64,000 nucleotides of DNA from Anisodus tanguticus. Its lineage: Eukaryota > Streptophyta > Magnoliopsida > Solanales > Solanaceae. Shown piece after piece: positions 10,607 through 21,516 of the stretch; position 1 is the first letter of the stretch, and each line of letters opens with the position of its first letter. The notes below the pieces were generated by a model, which did no database searches, was not told the DNA's origin, and saw only the letters and a list, made by a program, of their open reading frames with translations. Position numbers and translations under genes: made by a program. The DNA is taken from assembly GCA_034509755.1 (NCBI GenBank), contig CM067551.1:13946501-14010500 (forward strand), given 5' to 3'.

Positions 10607-11269
10607 TAGGGGTGGGCGTATATCGGTTCGGTATCCAAAAAATATGAACCGAATAAAAATCGTTTTTTTTTTTAAAAACCGAATACAATTTTTTTTTTGA
10701 ATTTCCAAAACTGAAATTGACATTCACACCTACACTATCATGAAAATTTGACGTTGAAATCTATTGTGTATTGTGAGATGTTTACTAAAGAAAAAGGAAA
10801 ATTAGAAATCGATTTGGGGGAAAACACAAATTGATTGGGAAAACGAACGTTTTTCTAAAAATTGGCTGCGCCGAACCGCCTTTGGGCAGTTTGACCGGCC
10901 CCGTCTAAACAAAATACGCAAAATCAAAAAACAAATCGGGTAATTCGGACATCCGAGCGCAGAGTTATGACCATTTAAAGTTTTATCAATTTACAACTAC
11001 TTTTTCTCCCTACATTTTATGTCAATGCTTCCGTGATATGTTAATCAAGTTCATGCCGCATGCGACTTCCATAAAAGCTTCATAGATTAACTTCAATGGT
11101 TATGATTCAAGAGATAGTAGTAGCCTAAAATATAAAATAAAAATATATATATTTAATTCGGTTTTTCGGTTCGGTTCGTATCCAAAATTAAAAAATCGAA
11201 CCGAATCACTAAATTCTGATTCGGTTCGGTTCGATTTTTTCGGTTCTTTGAATTTTTTGACCACCCCTA
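10607..11269. mobile_element. 663-bp non-autonomous hAT insertion unique to copy 1
   Basis: Terminal inverted repeats TAGGGGTGG...CCACCCCTA enclose 663 bp with inverted subterminal repeats of a CGGTTCGGTT type. It is flanked by a perfect 8 bp duplication attccttc at 10599-10606 and 11270-11277. Copies 2 and 3 have a single uninterrupted atttcttc at the matching place (near 25270 and 46916), i.e. the empty site. No transposase frame. The insertion therefore postdates the duplication. Confidence 0.9.
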
Positions 11270-11529
11270 ATTCCTTCCGTCTCAATTTATGTGGCACCAT
11301 TTGACCTGACACAGAGTTTTAAAAATAAGAGAGGACTTTGTTATGTTTACTAAATCGCCCTTATATTAGTGCCTATTTTTGTTGTCTTTTCTTAATAATA
11401 AGTATATTTTTAAAATTAAGTTGGACACAACAAGGATAAAATAAAAATTGTGTCATTAAAGAGTTTTTAAATATAGAAATGTGACATTTATTGTGGGACA
11501 TACTAAAAAAAGAAATTGTACGGAGGGAG
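11270..11529. mobile_element. Stowaway-like MITE (copy 1, 5' end interrupted)
   Basis: Starts ttccttccgtctcaattta and ends 'acggagggagta', inverted ends of the CTCCCTCCGT type used by Stowaway MITEs across plants. Uninterrupted counterparts lie at 25271-25530 and 46917-47180. The hAT at 10607 inserted exactly in this element's left end. Non-coding. Confidence 0.7.
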
Positions 11530-11765
11530 TATTATTTTAGGAATAGACCGGAAAGGAAAGTGACACAAATTGGAATAAAGAGTATAATATATAAACGTTT
11601 AGCTAGCAGCCATTATATGCTATTTTAATGAGTCTGAAACCTAAATGCCCAAGAAAGAAGAAAGTGATCAAAGTACTGAATAAAAAAAATTGACCTAAAA
11701 ATACCTTTAACGCACAAAATTTGAGCGTTAAAGGAGTCCCATGGATGGACATGGCCTAACGGCCT
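11530..11765. other. End of A block and deletion joint (copy 1)
   Basis: Matches copy 2 from 25531 up to the string 'taacggcct' (11757-11765 here; 25758-25766 there). Copy 2 then continues 'ttactgtgc', whereas this copy switches at 11766 to 'caaggtgaagc', which in copy 3 follows 'gtggct' at 63963. So a deletion of about 9.9 kb of B-block sequence is joined here, with only a few bases of shared sequence. Confidence 0.8.
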
Positions 11766-12253
11766 CAAGGTGAAGCTAGTAAACGTTTGCTTTAGGCTCC
11801 CAAAATTTTGAGGTCCAAAAAAATTTAATAGTGAATTTTATAATTTTATTTTCACTTAAAATAATATTAAAGACGGAAATATAAATGTACAAATTTATTA
11901 AAAAGAAAGAAAGAAAACTATCTACTTTTTACTAGAAATATTCTAGATCTTTGAATTAAACAAGTCAAATCTTCATATTAATAAATAAAGTTTTTACAAC
12001 AACATCTAAGGTAATGTATTACAAACAAATAGCTAACATCTTATTAACTAGAATTAACTCTTACTTTTATAAATAATCAATATTACTATGTGAAGTTAAA
12101 GGCTTTATGTCTAGTAAGAAAACTACACAAAATAAGTACTATGTAAGAATAAAAAGATAACTCTATTTTTTTTTTTGTGTATATGTATATATATTTAAGA
12201 TCTTTTATTAAATTTTGGCTTTAGACCATTAATTTCATTAATACGTTATTGAG
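11766..12253. mobile_element. Insertion inside the HIPP 3' exon (right part)
   Basis: AT-rich DNA interrupting HIPP coding sequence. At the window end (63946-63955) the HIPP exon reads 'aaggggcatg' before this element begins; on its right here it is followed by 'aaggggatg' (12254-12262). A target duplication of about 9 bp is therefore likely, which would fit a Mutator-like element, but no clear long terminal inverted repeats are visible beyond the loose pairing of 'ggctcccaaaatttt' with 'aaattttggct'. Full length by joining both views would be about 0.5 kb. Family unassigned. Confidence 0.5.
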
Positions 12254-12258
12254 AAGGG

Positions 12259-12564
12259 GATGAAGCAAGGCATGCTATGATTGCAAGTGGAAATATGGGC
12301 CAATTGGGGAACATGCCTAGTCCAATGGGACAGATGGGCCAAATAAGTGGTCTTCCAATGAGCTAGATGAGTACTACAGTGGGCTAGATGAGCGGTGTTC
12401 CGACAATCCACCTACCAGCAAGGGCAGCAATGGGTGTTGGTCACTATAATGGTGGTGGCTACTTTCAAGGTGCAGTGAATTACATGGAATCATATTACCA
12501 CGGCCCTCCACCAAGTGATAGCTTCTTCAGTGATGAAAACTCCAGCAATTGTATTGTGATATGA
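12259..12564 (+). pseudogene. HIPP pseudogene, C-terminal exon with CaaX motif
   Basis: The 3' end of a heavy-metal-associated isoprenylated plant protein. These cytosolic/membrane-anchored proteins have an N-terminal HMA domain, a Gly/Asn/Met-rich middle and a C-terminal CaaX prenylation site. Here the frame reads MGQLGNMPSPMGQMGQ, GGGYFQG, then FFSDENSSNCIVI and a stop, so the CIVI prenylation box is intact. Two TAG stops lie inside, both where CAG (Gln) is expected in the repeated S/G-Q-M pattern. It belongs to the same gene whose N-terminal and middle parts survive at 29686-30104, 35187-35597, 58003-58422 and 63524-63955. The 5' two thirds are missing in this copy owing to the deletion ending at 11765. 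Confidence 0.8.
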
Positions 12565-13981
12565 GCGGTTGGTGTTTATTTAAGAAGAGAATAACGCATA
12601 CCAGCTAATTATAACATTTTAATTCTAACTTGTCTCAAAAAGATTTTAATATTGTTCCCCCGCCCGAACCAAGAGAGGAGAAAGTTGAAGCATCTAATCA
12701 TCTCATCTAAAAGATTATGTTATGAGATCAAATATATTTTTATTTATTTAATTATATCTTTAATATGTCCTCTCACGTGCAAACTTGATTTTTTTTTAAT
12801 GAGCTAAGCACATGAAAATGTTTTTTTGAATGAATTGACAGTGAACTCAAACTTAGGGAACCCCTACCTGCTATGATGCTAATTAGTTGAAATGTATGAT
12901 CATTTTATTTAAAATTTTAGAACTATACAGAAAGCATAACTTTACTTATTTAATTATATCCCTATCAAAGTAGAAGGAGAAAAAGGGTACAGTGGATATC
13001 CTAATAATTTATTAAATCATGTTAGTAATAATTTATCACGATTGAATGATTTGAGGTTAAATTACAAGTTAGTTAGTTTTTAAAATAAGTGATAAAATTT
13101 AAGAAATACATAAATCATGCCCTTATTCATTGGTGCGTGAACCAATAGAGGGTAAGTATATATTTTCCACGGTATACATTTCAAATATTCGACAGAACAT
13201 TGTTTCCTTAATTTCATACAAGCTTCTTCATATGTTCTAGGATGTTTCATTTGTTTCCATCCCATGGGCTGCAGAAAATCTTCAAAGGCCACGTTGTTAA
13301 TTGGATCTTTTTACGTGAGAATGAAAGATTCATGCATAGTTAGTTTCCTACTTGGGAGGTTAATTGCATGCATTCCCCACTCTTTCTCCCTTAATAATTC
13401 TTTCCCTCCGATTGTTGTCACTGTCCTGACTACTTGTAACTTTATGCATTATTCGAGTTAGAATTTTACCACATTTTATTTGATTTAGTGGGTTCATAAC
13501 ACACATATATGTAATTCAAAATTTTTACTAAGAGATTTCAAAATATAATAAAGAAGTAAATATATATACGAAGAGTCAAAGAGATTCAACATCTATTACA
13601 TAAAAAATAATTCTGACCTTATAAATATAGTAGTATAATTTTTTGATAAAGGAGGTTCAAATAGACTCCTTTCCCGTACTCTAGCTCTGCCATGCCCATA
13701 AGCGCTGCATTAAGTCCACCCCTGCCGATAAAATCTCGAGGACAAGTTCCCCAAATCTATTAGAACATGTTTGTTTTGACTAATTAGAGCTCTTAATTTA
13801 AATAGTTCAGACCTCAGTAAATTAGCTACATTTATTATTTTTTTCACAATCACTTTTGTGTTTTAATATATTTATTTTGGTTCACGCAGATCTTTAACAA
13901 AATTTTGATATCACTCCAACACTATCTGCTCAATGATTCCTGCGAAGATAACTTTTTACTACTATTTTGTATACTCCTACT
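12565..13981. other. HIPP 3' flank and C-block spacer (copy 1)
   Basis: No supported gene. From 12992 it matches copy 2 from 35585. It contains a minus-strand frame of 70 codons (13080-13292, MAFEDFLQPMGWKQ...), also open in copy 2 (35673-35885) with two or three changes; I do not recognise it. Sequence near 13640-13730 ('ggaggttcaaatagactc', 'ctagctctgccatgcccat') resembles a dispersed Solanaceae repeat of unknown class. Confidence 0.4.
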
Positions 13982-14824
13982 TAGGGGTGTCTATTTGGAT
14001 AATTTTTTGGTTAAAATTAAAATTTAATTAATTTAGTCTGGTTTTCAATTATGAAGATCAAATTAAATCAAATATAATGCATATCTTTTGGTTTTGTTGT
14101 TGTCGGTTTGGTTTGATTTCTCTTTTTTCTTCTTCCTATAATTAGAAAAATTTCATTATTTGCCAACTTATAATCCTTTACTATCCTTTTATTATTGTGA
14201 CTATAATTTTTTTGAATTATGAAGAAAATGTCTTGAGATCTATAAACTTTAATTAGGTGAATAAGGTTCTTAAGAAATATAAAAAGAGTCTAGTGCAAAT
14301 CTCATAATTTTTTATTTACATAAATTGATTCTAATTCATACCTTTCTTTTAAGAAATAGGATTAAGGCCTAAAGTCCATTAGTATATAGAGATAAAATTA
14401 GTGATAAAAAATAAAAAAAATGATGAAAATTATAAAATATATTTATATTTTTTTTTAATGAAAATTGGTATATTGCATATACATAATTATGCAAATTGTG
14501 TATATAATTTGTCTATTTGGTTTGGTTTATTTTTTTCTATAGTTTATTTTAATAAATCCAAACCAAATCAAATGTTATTGATTTTAAATTTGAATTATTT
14601 TTTTACCAAATCATATTGAACACCCCTGAAGGGGAGCCTTAGAGTAACTGGTAAAGTTGTTGCCATGTGACCAGGAGGTCATGAGTTCAACCCGTGGAAA
14701 CAGCCTCTTGCAGAAATGTGAGGTAAGGCTGCGTACAATACACTCTTATGGTCCGGTCCTTCCCCGGACCCGCGCATAGCGAGAGCTTAGTGCACCGGGC
14801 TGCCCTTTATATTGAACACCCCTA
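13982..14824. mobile_element. Non-autonomous hAT element in C block (copy 1)
   Basis: Begins TAGGGGTGTC and ends GAACACCCCTA, with subterminal 'ggtttggtttgattt' and its inverse. Flanks are ctcctact (13974-13981) and ctcccacc (14825-14832); the copy 2 version has a perfect ctcctact on both sides. No transposase. Relative to copy 2 it lacks about 70 bp near 14590. An Au-type SINE sits in its right end. Confidence 0.8.
14628..14808 (+). mobile_element. Au-type SINE inside the hAT end (copy 1)
   Basis: A tRNA-derived short retroposon: starts gaaggggagcctt, has an A-box-like 'agtaactggtaaag' and a B-box-like 'gagttcaaccc', then 'ggtaaggctgcgtacaat', 'ttccccggacccgcgc' and ends 'gggctgcccttt', the Au SINE signature found in many angiosperms. 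A perfect 15 bp target duplication atattgaacacccct occurs at 14613-14627 and 14809-14823. The SINE inserted in the hAT terminal repeat, so it is younger than the hAT. Confidence 0.9.
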
Positions 14825-14832
14825 CTCCCACC

Positions 14833-15051
14833 ATACAACAATTATCGCCAGCCACCTAAATGCGACATCAAACTAGCATGTATATTATTTTGGGGTGTTT
14901 TTGGCATGAGGGAAAAAGTTATATAACTGATAATATTTTTCTAGAAAATATTTGTCTATAAAGTAAGTGGTTCTGTGAAAGTAATAGAGAGGTGCACAAA
15001 GGTACCATGAGGAGGAGTGCATGATAGTACTATTATTGAGTTTGTTATGTT
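14833..15051. other. Short spacer before Copia LTR (copy 1)
   Basis: Non-coding, matches 37494-37712 closely. Nothing recognisable apart from AT-rich DNA. Confidence 0.4.
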
Positions 15052-15138
15052 TGTTATAAGGAGTTGAGTTAGTTAGTTGAGTTGGTTAGTTTGTTGAAGA
15101 GTTAGTTGTATAATTAATATATATTTTTGGATGAATTG

Positions 15139-15192
<54 letters not shown>

Positions 15193-15344
15193 CATTTGTA
15201 AAGCATTGTAAGGATAATACACATATATGAAAGTTCTTCTTTCTCGAGCAGTACACTGTCTCTGTTTTCTCTGCTTTTCATCAATGGCAGCTTAGCCATT
15301 TCTGGTTTGATTTCTTCTTCTAAGACTAGTGTTGAAGTCTAACA
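15052..15344 (+). repeat. 5' LTR of truncated Copia element (copy 1)
   Basis: Runs from TGTTATAAGG to TCTAACA, so the ends form the TGTTA...TAACA inverted repeat expected of a Copia LTR. It is immediately followed by an initiator-Met tRNA primer site. It contains an (AT)n microsatellite (about 15152-15190), much longer here than in copy 2. The matching 3' LTR is absent because the element was cut at the duplication breakpoint. Confidence 0.85.
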
Positions 15345-15356
15345 TGGTATCAGAGC
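15345..15356 (+). other. Retrotransposon primer-binding site
   Basis: tggtatcagagc, complementary to the 3' end of initiator-Met tRNA, directly after the LTR. The copy 2 equivalent at 37990-38001 has one change (tggtattagagc). Confidence 0.9.
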
Positions 15357-15531
15357 AACCGTACGACATATATCGAGGGAAATTCAGTCACATGCAGTGA
15401 GGGATTCGACGGATCTATGTCTACAATCGAAGAAATCGAACATCGAAAACTTGAATTAAATCGCATTTGAAGACAAATACTGTTATTATACTTGCAATTG
15501 AAGTCTGAAAAAAATCACAAATTCGACAACA

Positions 15532-16166
15532 ATGGGAGCAAATGGAGAAGATATGACCAATGTAGCTACGACAACAACGATGAACATCGATCACAACCAT
15601 CCTTTGTATCTTTTTCCATCTGATGCACCAAGTTCGTTGTCGATTGGAATAATATTAATTGGAATGGATAATTACAATTTATGGAGTAGGGCGATGAAAT
15701 TGGCCCTATTAGGAAAGAATAAAATAGGATTCATAGATGGTACAGTGAAGAGAGAAACATTCACTGGTGAATTAACAAGGCTTTGGGATAGGTGTAATGC
15801 TATTGTAGTATAATGGCTAATGGGGAATGTGAGCAAAAACTTGCTGACTGGAATGTTGTTTAATTCAGATTCTTATATGATATGGGAGGATCTGAAGGAT
15901 ATGTTTGATAAAATAAAAGTTCGAGGACATTTCAATTGCATAAGGAGATAATCACATTGAGACAAAGAACATTATCAGTGTCTATGTGCTACTCTAAGAT
16001 TAAGGACCTTTGGGATGAATATGATTCCATTATACCACCACCATCTTGCTGTCCTAAGTTGAAAGAATTTGTAGATCATTTGCAATATTAGAGAATGCTA
16101 CAATTTTTTTATGAGACTTAATGACAGTTATAGTCAAGCTAGAAGTCAAGTGATAATGATGCAGCA
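15532..16166 (+). pseudogene. Copia gag, cut at the duplication joint (copy 1)
   Basis: Gag is the retroelement capsid protein. The frame opens MGANGEDM at 15532 and shows NHPLYLFPSDAPSSLSIG, DNYNLWSRAMKLALLGKNKIGF, LWDRCNAIV, then after a TAA and frame changes SVSMCYSKIKDLWDEYDS and RLNDSYSQARSQVIMMQQ, the order typical of a Copia gag of the UBN2 type. Coding stops abruptly at about 16166, where LINE sequence begins; protease, integrase and polymerase are absent. Upstream are its own LTR and primer site. The abrupt end is the right border of the tandem unit. Confidence 0.85.
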
Positions 16167-16760
16167 GAGGTGTGAGAGATTGGCTATGGATGAGTTCAGG
16201 AGGGGTAGAGGTAGGTTGAAGAAGTATTGGGGAGAGGTGATTAGACGGGATATGGCGCAAGTGCAATTTACTGACGACATGACCTTAGATAGAGGTTGTA
16301 GAGGACACAGATTAGGGTAGAAGAGTAGTAGGTACTCGAGCGTAGTCCTACTTATGCTTACAAATTGATAGTTGTAGTGTTATTACTGTAGGTCCGATTA
16401 ACATATCACACTTATAGGCACATTATTGCTTTATAATCCACTATAGTTTGATTTCTGCTGCTATGTGTTCTTTAGTGTATTTTGTTTAGCTTATTTAATT
16501 GTGTTAGCTACTGCTTCCTTTTGTTCAAATGCACTTTATACTGTTTTAATTCCTTATATGAGTCTGACAGTATCTCTTGCTTTACTCTTTACTGTTGCTT
16601 TACTCTTGCTTTGTTTTAATTTCCTTATTTGTGATTATGCTTTGTCTTGAGCCGAGAGTCTTCCAGAAACAGCCGTTCTACCTACCAAGGTGGAGGTAAG
16701 GTCTGTGTACACTCTACGCTTCCCAGACCCACGATATGAGTTTCACTGGGTATGTTGTTG
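16167..16760 (+). mobile_element. RTE LINE 3' part, left edge of copy 2
   Basis: Aligns with copy 1 from 1499 ('gaggtgtgagagatt') to 2090 and ends in 'gggtatgttgttg', one TTG more than copy 1. It is joined directly to gag sequence. A fused reading frame (16111-16320) passes through the joint but has no expected function. Confidence 0.85.
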
Positions 16761-18248
16761 CTAAAAATCTATTTGTATATTATTGAAAGGGGAGGAAAAA
16801 TCCTCTTCTTAAGCCGAGTGACTTTACATAATAAGCCACATATAACTTATTAACTAATTAACTATTAAGTAATAACTAATTCATTTTTCTGAAAGTTTTC
16901 AATTTATGTGATTGAGTTAAAATCCTACAGTTGCCTCACGTTTTGACAGTTACCCCATTTAATGATAAACAATTACACGTTAAATAACTTTTGTGCCTGA
17001 GCTAAGAAATTAACTGTTATGACAATATTAAAAAAATATCGAAAAGAAAGAAAAAGAAATTAATAATAAATAAAACCTAACTATTATTAATTCATCCAAA
17101 CTCTTAAAACTTCTTACCCTCTCCGACTCTGTCGTAGTAGGTTTCTCTCCTCTTTTATTTTACGTTTTCTCCCATAAAAAGTTTAAATACATATGTTCTC
17201 GCTCCGAAATCTACCTTCTGCCATTGTATCGGCTGATGAAATTGGGAGACAAATTAATTCCTTAACTCAAGCGATTTGGGCTAGAAACGGAACTCTAATT
17301 TCAAGCAATGGGTTCCCCAACTACTTCAGAAAGCGTTAGGACGGTGGTACTAGTAAACTAAGAGCTAAGAAGCATGAATACAACTGAGTACAATAAAGGA
17401 AAAAGTAAAGTATAAAGTAAGATAGATAAAAGATTTTATTTGTTTGATTGAGTGTCTTCGTTTATGTACAAAGAATGAGTATTTATAGTACAAAAAGGAA
17501 GAAAAACTGTACAAAAAGGAAGAAATTGTACAAAATGTACCCCCCATGTTGGCCGTCAAGTAACCCACTAAGTTCAACGGGCTGACTATGGGGGAGGTGG
17601 TGCCGATTTTCTTGCCCTCTACTCTTGCTCGGATAATGGCCCTTTTATTTAGCTATTGTTGGTCGTTACCACTTTTGGGGTTTGGAAATCCTTTTGACTT
17701 GGTCGTTGATGCGTCTGCATCTGAGTGGGTCTTAGTTGTGCCTCTAACTGATAACTTCGGCTAAGCCGCCTTAGTAGCTGATGAAGTTCTTGTAATCGAG
17801 AGTTAGGAGTAAATTCGGCTCCGAAATAGTTTTGCTGTCACTGACTTCGGCTAAACACTTAAATTATTTTTTGAGTGTTAACAATTGCCCCTACATTAAC
17901 TCGAGTGTGACTGTTGAGTTGATATATCCGAAAGTAGCCGTCATTTCAGTCTGACAGTCGCGCATGTCACTTCAAATGTCTCGTCCCTAGTGCATGCAAT
18001 AATGGCTTTTTTTTAAAAAACTTTTCTCTCCTTCCGCAGAAATGCCTCGGCTTCCACAAATATTTTCTGACGGAATCTTAGCCGCACGTTTTTGGGCAAA
18101 AATACCCCTAACCGAGTGTCAATTACATTCCAAAAAAGGGAATGGTTTTAGGAGAGGCGTTTGACAAAAGATTTCTCATTCAATATTCTCGGCCATTCCC
18201 AAGTTCCTCGCCTTTTCCAAAAAAATCTGTCCTACATCAGGCAAAACC
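16761..18248 (+). other. Non-coding leader upstream of PMD pseudogene (copy 2)
   Basis: Equivalent to 2091-3551. It contains the 48-codon small ORF at 17193-17339 (MFSLRNLPSAIVSADEIG at its start). It has the extra 20 bp 'aaaaggaagaaattgtac' region near 17515 shared with copy 3 only. Confidence 0.5.
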
Positions 18249-21200
18249 ATGTCTTCATCTTCTTCTCTATTTCTGGGGTCAGATAGTACCGGTTCGGACG
18301 CTGATGACTTGATCCCTACTTTTGCCTTTATAGATGAGCAACTGGTTCTTGCCCCTTTTTGCGCATCTGAACAAGGTGATCTTCCTCTTTCTCGGCATCT
18401 AAGCCCGGCGAACTATGACCTTCCGATTACTTCTGACTGGTTCACCGGTGACCATTTTCCGACTAATCTGTGCACCTGGCCGACCAAGATTGCCAACTAC
18501 TCTGCTTGGTTGGACCGAGTGAAGTCGGCCAAGGAAGTCGAATGGGTGCGCACGGGTCTCTATGATGCCATTGTTCTGTCGGAATTTGACTCCTCCTACA
18601 ATATAGGTCTTATATATGCTTTTCTTGGTCACTGATCGACCGCTGCCAATGCCTTTATTTTCCCTTGGGAAATGATAACCCCCACACTGCTTGATGTGAC
18701 GGTGATACCTGGCCGTCCGATTCTGGGAGTTGAGGCGCCTGTCCTAAGCGATATAGATATTGTCGATTTAGGCATCATAGTCTCAAAGACTTCTTCAGGT
18801 TACAACCAATTTATAGCCAACAACCGCCAGATATCGTCCCTTCCAGTCGATGACGCCGAGCATCATGCTCTTCTGCTTTTTTGGTTTAGTCGATACTTTG
18901 TCTGTACGGGTTCCTGTACAGTTGTGAAAAAGCTAGAAATTTATGTGGCGTTAGCCGTTTCGGGGAGGGATGTCAGTTGGGCATCTCTCTTCTTGACCTA
19001 TCTTTACGTGGCTCTGGGTGATGCCCAGGCGAGGTTAAGGGATTCCAGAAACCTGGATACTTTAGCCGAACCCTTGTGGTTTCTTTAGTTGTGGATCACC
19101 CTCTATTTTCCTGAGTTTGTCCCCGATAAATTTGATGACCGCCACTTTCCGTTAAACCCGCCAATATTGGCCAATACTCTTCGGAAAACACCCTTTGTGC
19201 CTCAGAATGCTTTTGCTGCAGTCTCCACCCTGCATGGTATGTGTAGAGACCATTATACAGATTGACAACCGATCCTAGAGAGATGGGCCACTCCTGATTG
19301 GGTCCGTCAAGTAGCCGATGAGGACATTACTTTCTCTTAACGGAGGATTATGGTTCTCATAGAGGGGCGGATTCTCACGGCCTGGGACCTGTTGGGTAGT
19401 TTGAAGCCTAATTCTAGGAATAATAAATTGATTGCGGAGCCATATCGATCGAGTTTTATGGCAAGGAAATTTGGCCTTACTCAGCACGTGTCATGGACCC
19501 ACCGCAGTATTGTCAGCTCAACTCAACGTTGCCTCATTGATGCAGAACAAGCAAAGAAGTTAGCCGATCGTAATCTTGACAGCCTTGGCCTGTTTGACTG
19601 GAAGCCATTTCCCCCGAGAGCAAATACTATCGTTGCTTTCGATGATTGGTGGGGTACAACTAAGGAAATGTTTTTCCAATCTTCTTTAGATGTCTATTGT
19701 GTTCGGATGATTATTTCGAGAACAAAGAAGAACTCGAAAACTCCTAAACTGTGGCCAAAAGAGGCCACTCGGAAAGCTTCTTCCTCTAAGCCGTCTAGGC
19801 ATGTTGCCTTAAGGTCTTCGTCCGATTGCGGCAAACGAAGAGAAGAGGTAAAGTGCATTCTTCATATGTGTCGGCTAGATTATTCTGGTGAATTCTCGGC
19901 TAACATCTCTTATGCATCTTTTAGCAAACCCGTCTCCTCTAGTGTTTGTTGATCTGGAGACCACTTTAGACACCGAATCCTTATCACCCAGGGAACCAGT
20001 GCACAAGCAACCCCGACGAAGTGGAGGGGTTGTCATTCAAGATTATAGTGAAGAAGATCCCCACAGACCCGGAGTTCTTGTTCCAGCTGAGGATGAGGGA
20101 GAAAACGTGGTATAATACAAGGCTGGCTAAAAACACTTTCGCATTGGCTACTAATATCCATGTTTTTTGTTTTCCCCAGGGACCACAATTGATAAGGAGT
20201 AGATGGCTGCACAGAGTGTTTGATGCTCATCTTCGTACTGGCAGTTCTTCTTCCCTGGCTCATGTTCCCATACATTCACAGGATCCGTCATCGGCTGCCC
20301 TTACGGCCATGAGTTCTTCTGCCAGAGCAGCCGATTCTTCTTGTTCTAGGGAAGCCGTAGAGGTATATCATTTCTCTTGTGCTTGGTCGTTCGCTACCTC
20401 TGAGTTTGTACCTTTATACTGATCTTGTCCTTTTTGTACATGATGCTATTGGAGGTAATACTTCGGTTGAAGCCCCTTCAATTGACGATTCAGAGGTACC
20501 GGCTGAAGTCTTCCCGGAAGATGTGCTCTTGCGCTATTTTGGTTCAACCGATACTGCATTTCCACCAGCTTGCCTGTTGGCGTCCATCGAGAATGAGTCG
20601 AGGAGTCCCTCGTCAGGGGTATTCCAAACACCAAAGATGAGTTACATGCTCTGAGGGCCTCTTTGCTCCGATTATCGAAGGAAACCACTGATTCCCCGGT
20701 TCTGGCAGCCACTTACAATGACATCGCTTTGGCTTTGAATGATTTATTCGCTTTGTATAGAACGGCCAAATATAGTCATGATGAAGCTGTCATTGCTCTG
20801 CATCACTTGGGGTCTCTTCGGCAAGAGAAGAACCATATTCAGACTTCTTTTAATGAAGTGAATACAGCAAGGCAACAAAGTGTCGGCCAAAGAAATGATT
20901 TGCAGAAGCGGCTATCCAAATTGCGAGCTGAGTTGGAGCGGATCCAGGCGGAGATGGGGGCTATTACTCCGGCTATAGGTACCTTAGATTCGGCTATAAG
21001 TGCCCACGATTCTACCGTTCTTTTTTGTTTCGGCAGAGCCTCCAATTGGATAACAAAATCCAGGAACTCAATAACCAGCAGGTGGTTTAGGAGCTGGATC
21101 AGAAAGCAGGTAGCGAACGGCTAGCCAAACTGGAGGGTGAATGGGTTGTTTGAAAAAGTCGTCTAGTTCAAGAAATGTCAACAATCGCTGCTCCTTTGCC

Positions 21201-21516
21201 AGCTGATCCCATTGCTGAGTCGTCAGCCAATACTCGTATGAATTTGTCATCTGAAGCCGTCGTCGCTTCTATTGTTCAAGAGGTATCGACAGACACTCAG
21301 GCCCCATCGATTATAGTGGTTGAGCCTCTGCTGGGTGCTAAAAGGGAGGTCCGAGTAGGAGTGGCTGGGACTGAGGTAGTAGCCATTGCTGAAGCTGAGA
21401 GAGGAAAATAGATTGCGGTTACTCCAGATGTCCAAGCAGCCGTGGATTCGACTAATCCTGAAACTTCTATTACTGTTGATGTATTGCAACCTCTATCTGG
21501 GGGGAATGCTGATTGA
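18249..21516 (+). pseudogene. Plant mobile domain + coiled-coil protein pseudogene (copy 2)
   Basis: Second copy of the protein described at 3552. Frames: 18249-18635 (ends TGA at the likely Trp after AFLGH), 18672-19088 (PMD core, ends TAG after EPLWFL, a CAG-to-TAG change also in copy 3 but not copy 1), 19350-19952 (post-domain part with DAEQAKKLADRNLDSLGLFDW, longest here), 19888-20115 and 20200-20360 (acidic exons between putative introns), 20663 to about 21145 (coiled coil, with the frame change after AHDST seen in all copies) and 21175-21411 (acidic tail, TAG at 21409). All introns and most stops are shared with copy 1, so decay began before duplication. Confidence 0.75.

Noticed and set aside
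14628..14808. tRNA gene call from A and B boxes
   Set aside because: There is no cloverleaf, and the target duplication and body identify a SINE.
16111..16320. Fused gag-LINE reading frame as a possible novel chimeric protein (also at 38580-38873)
   Set aside because: In the LINE part the frame is not one with recognised protein, and the fusion is explained as a duplication joint.
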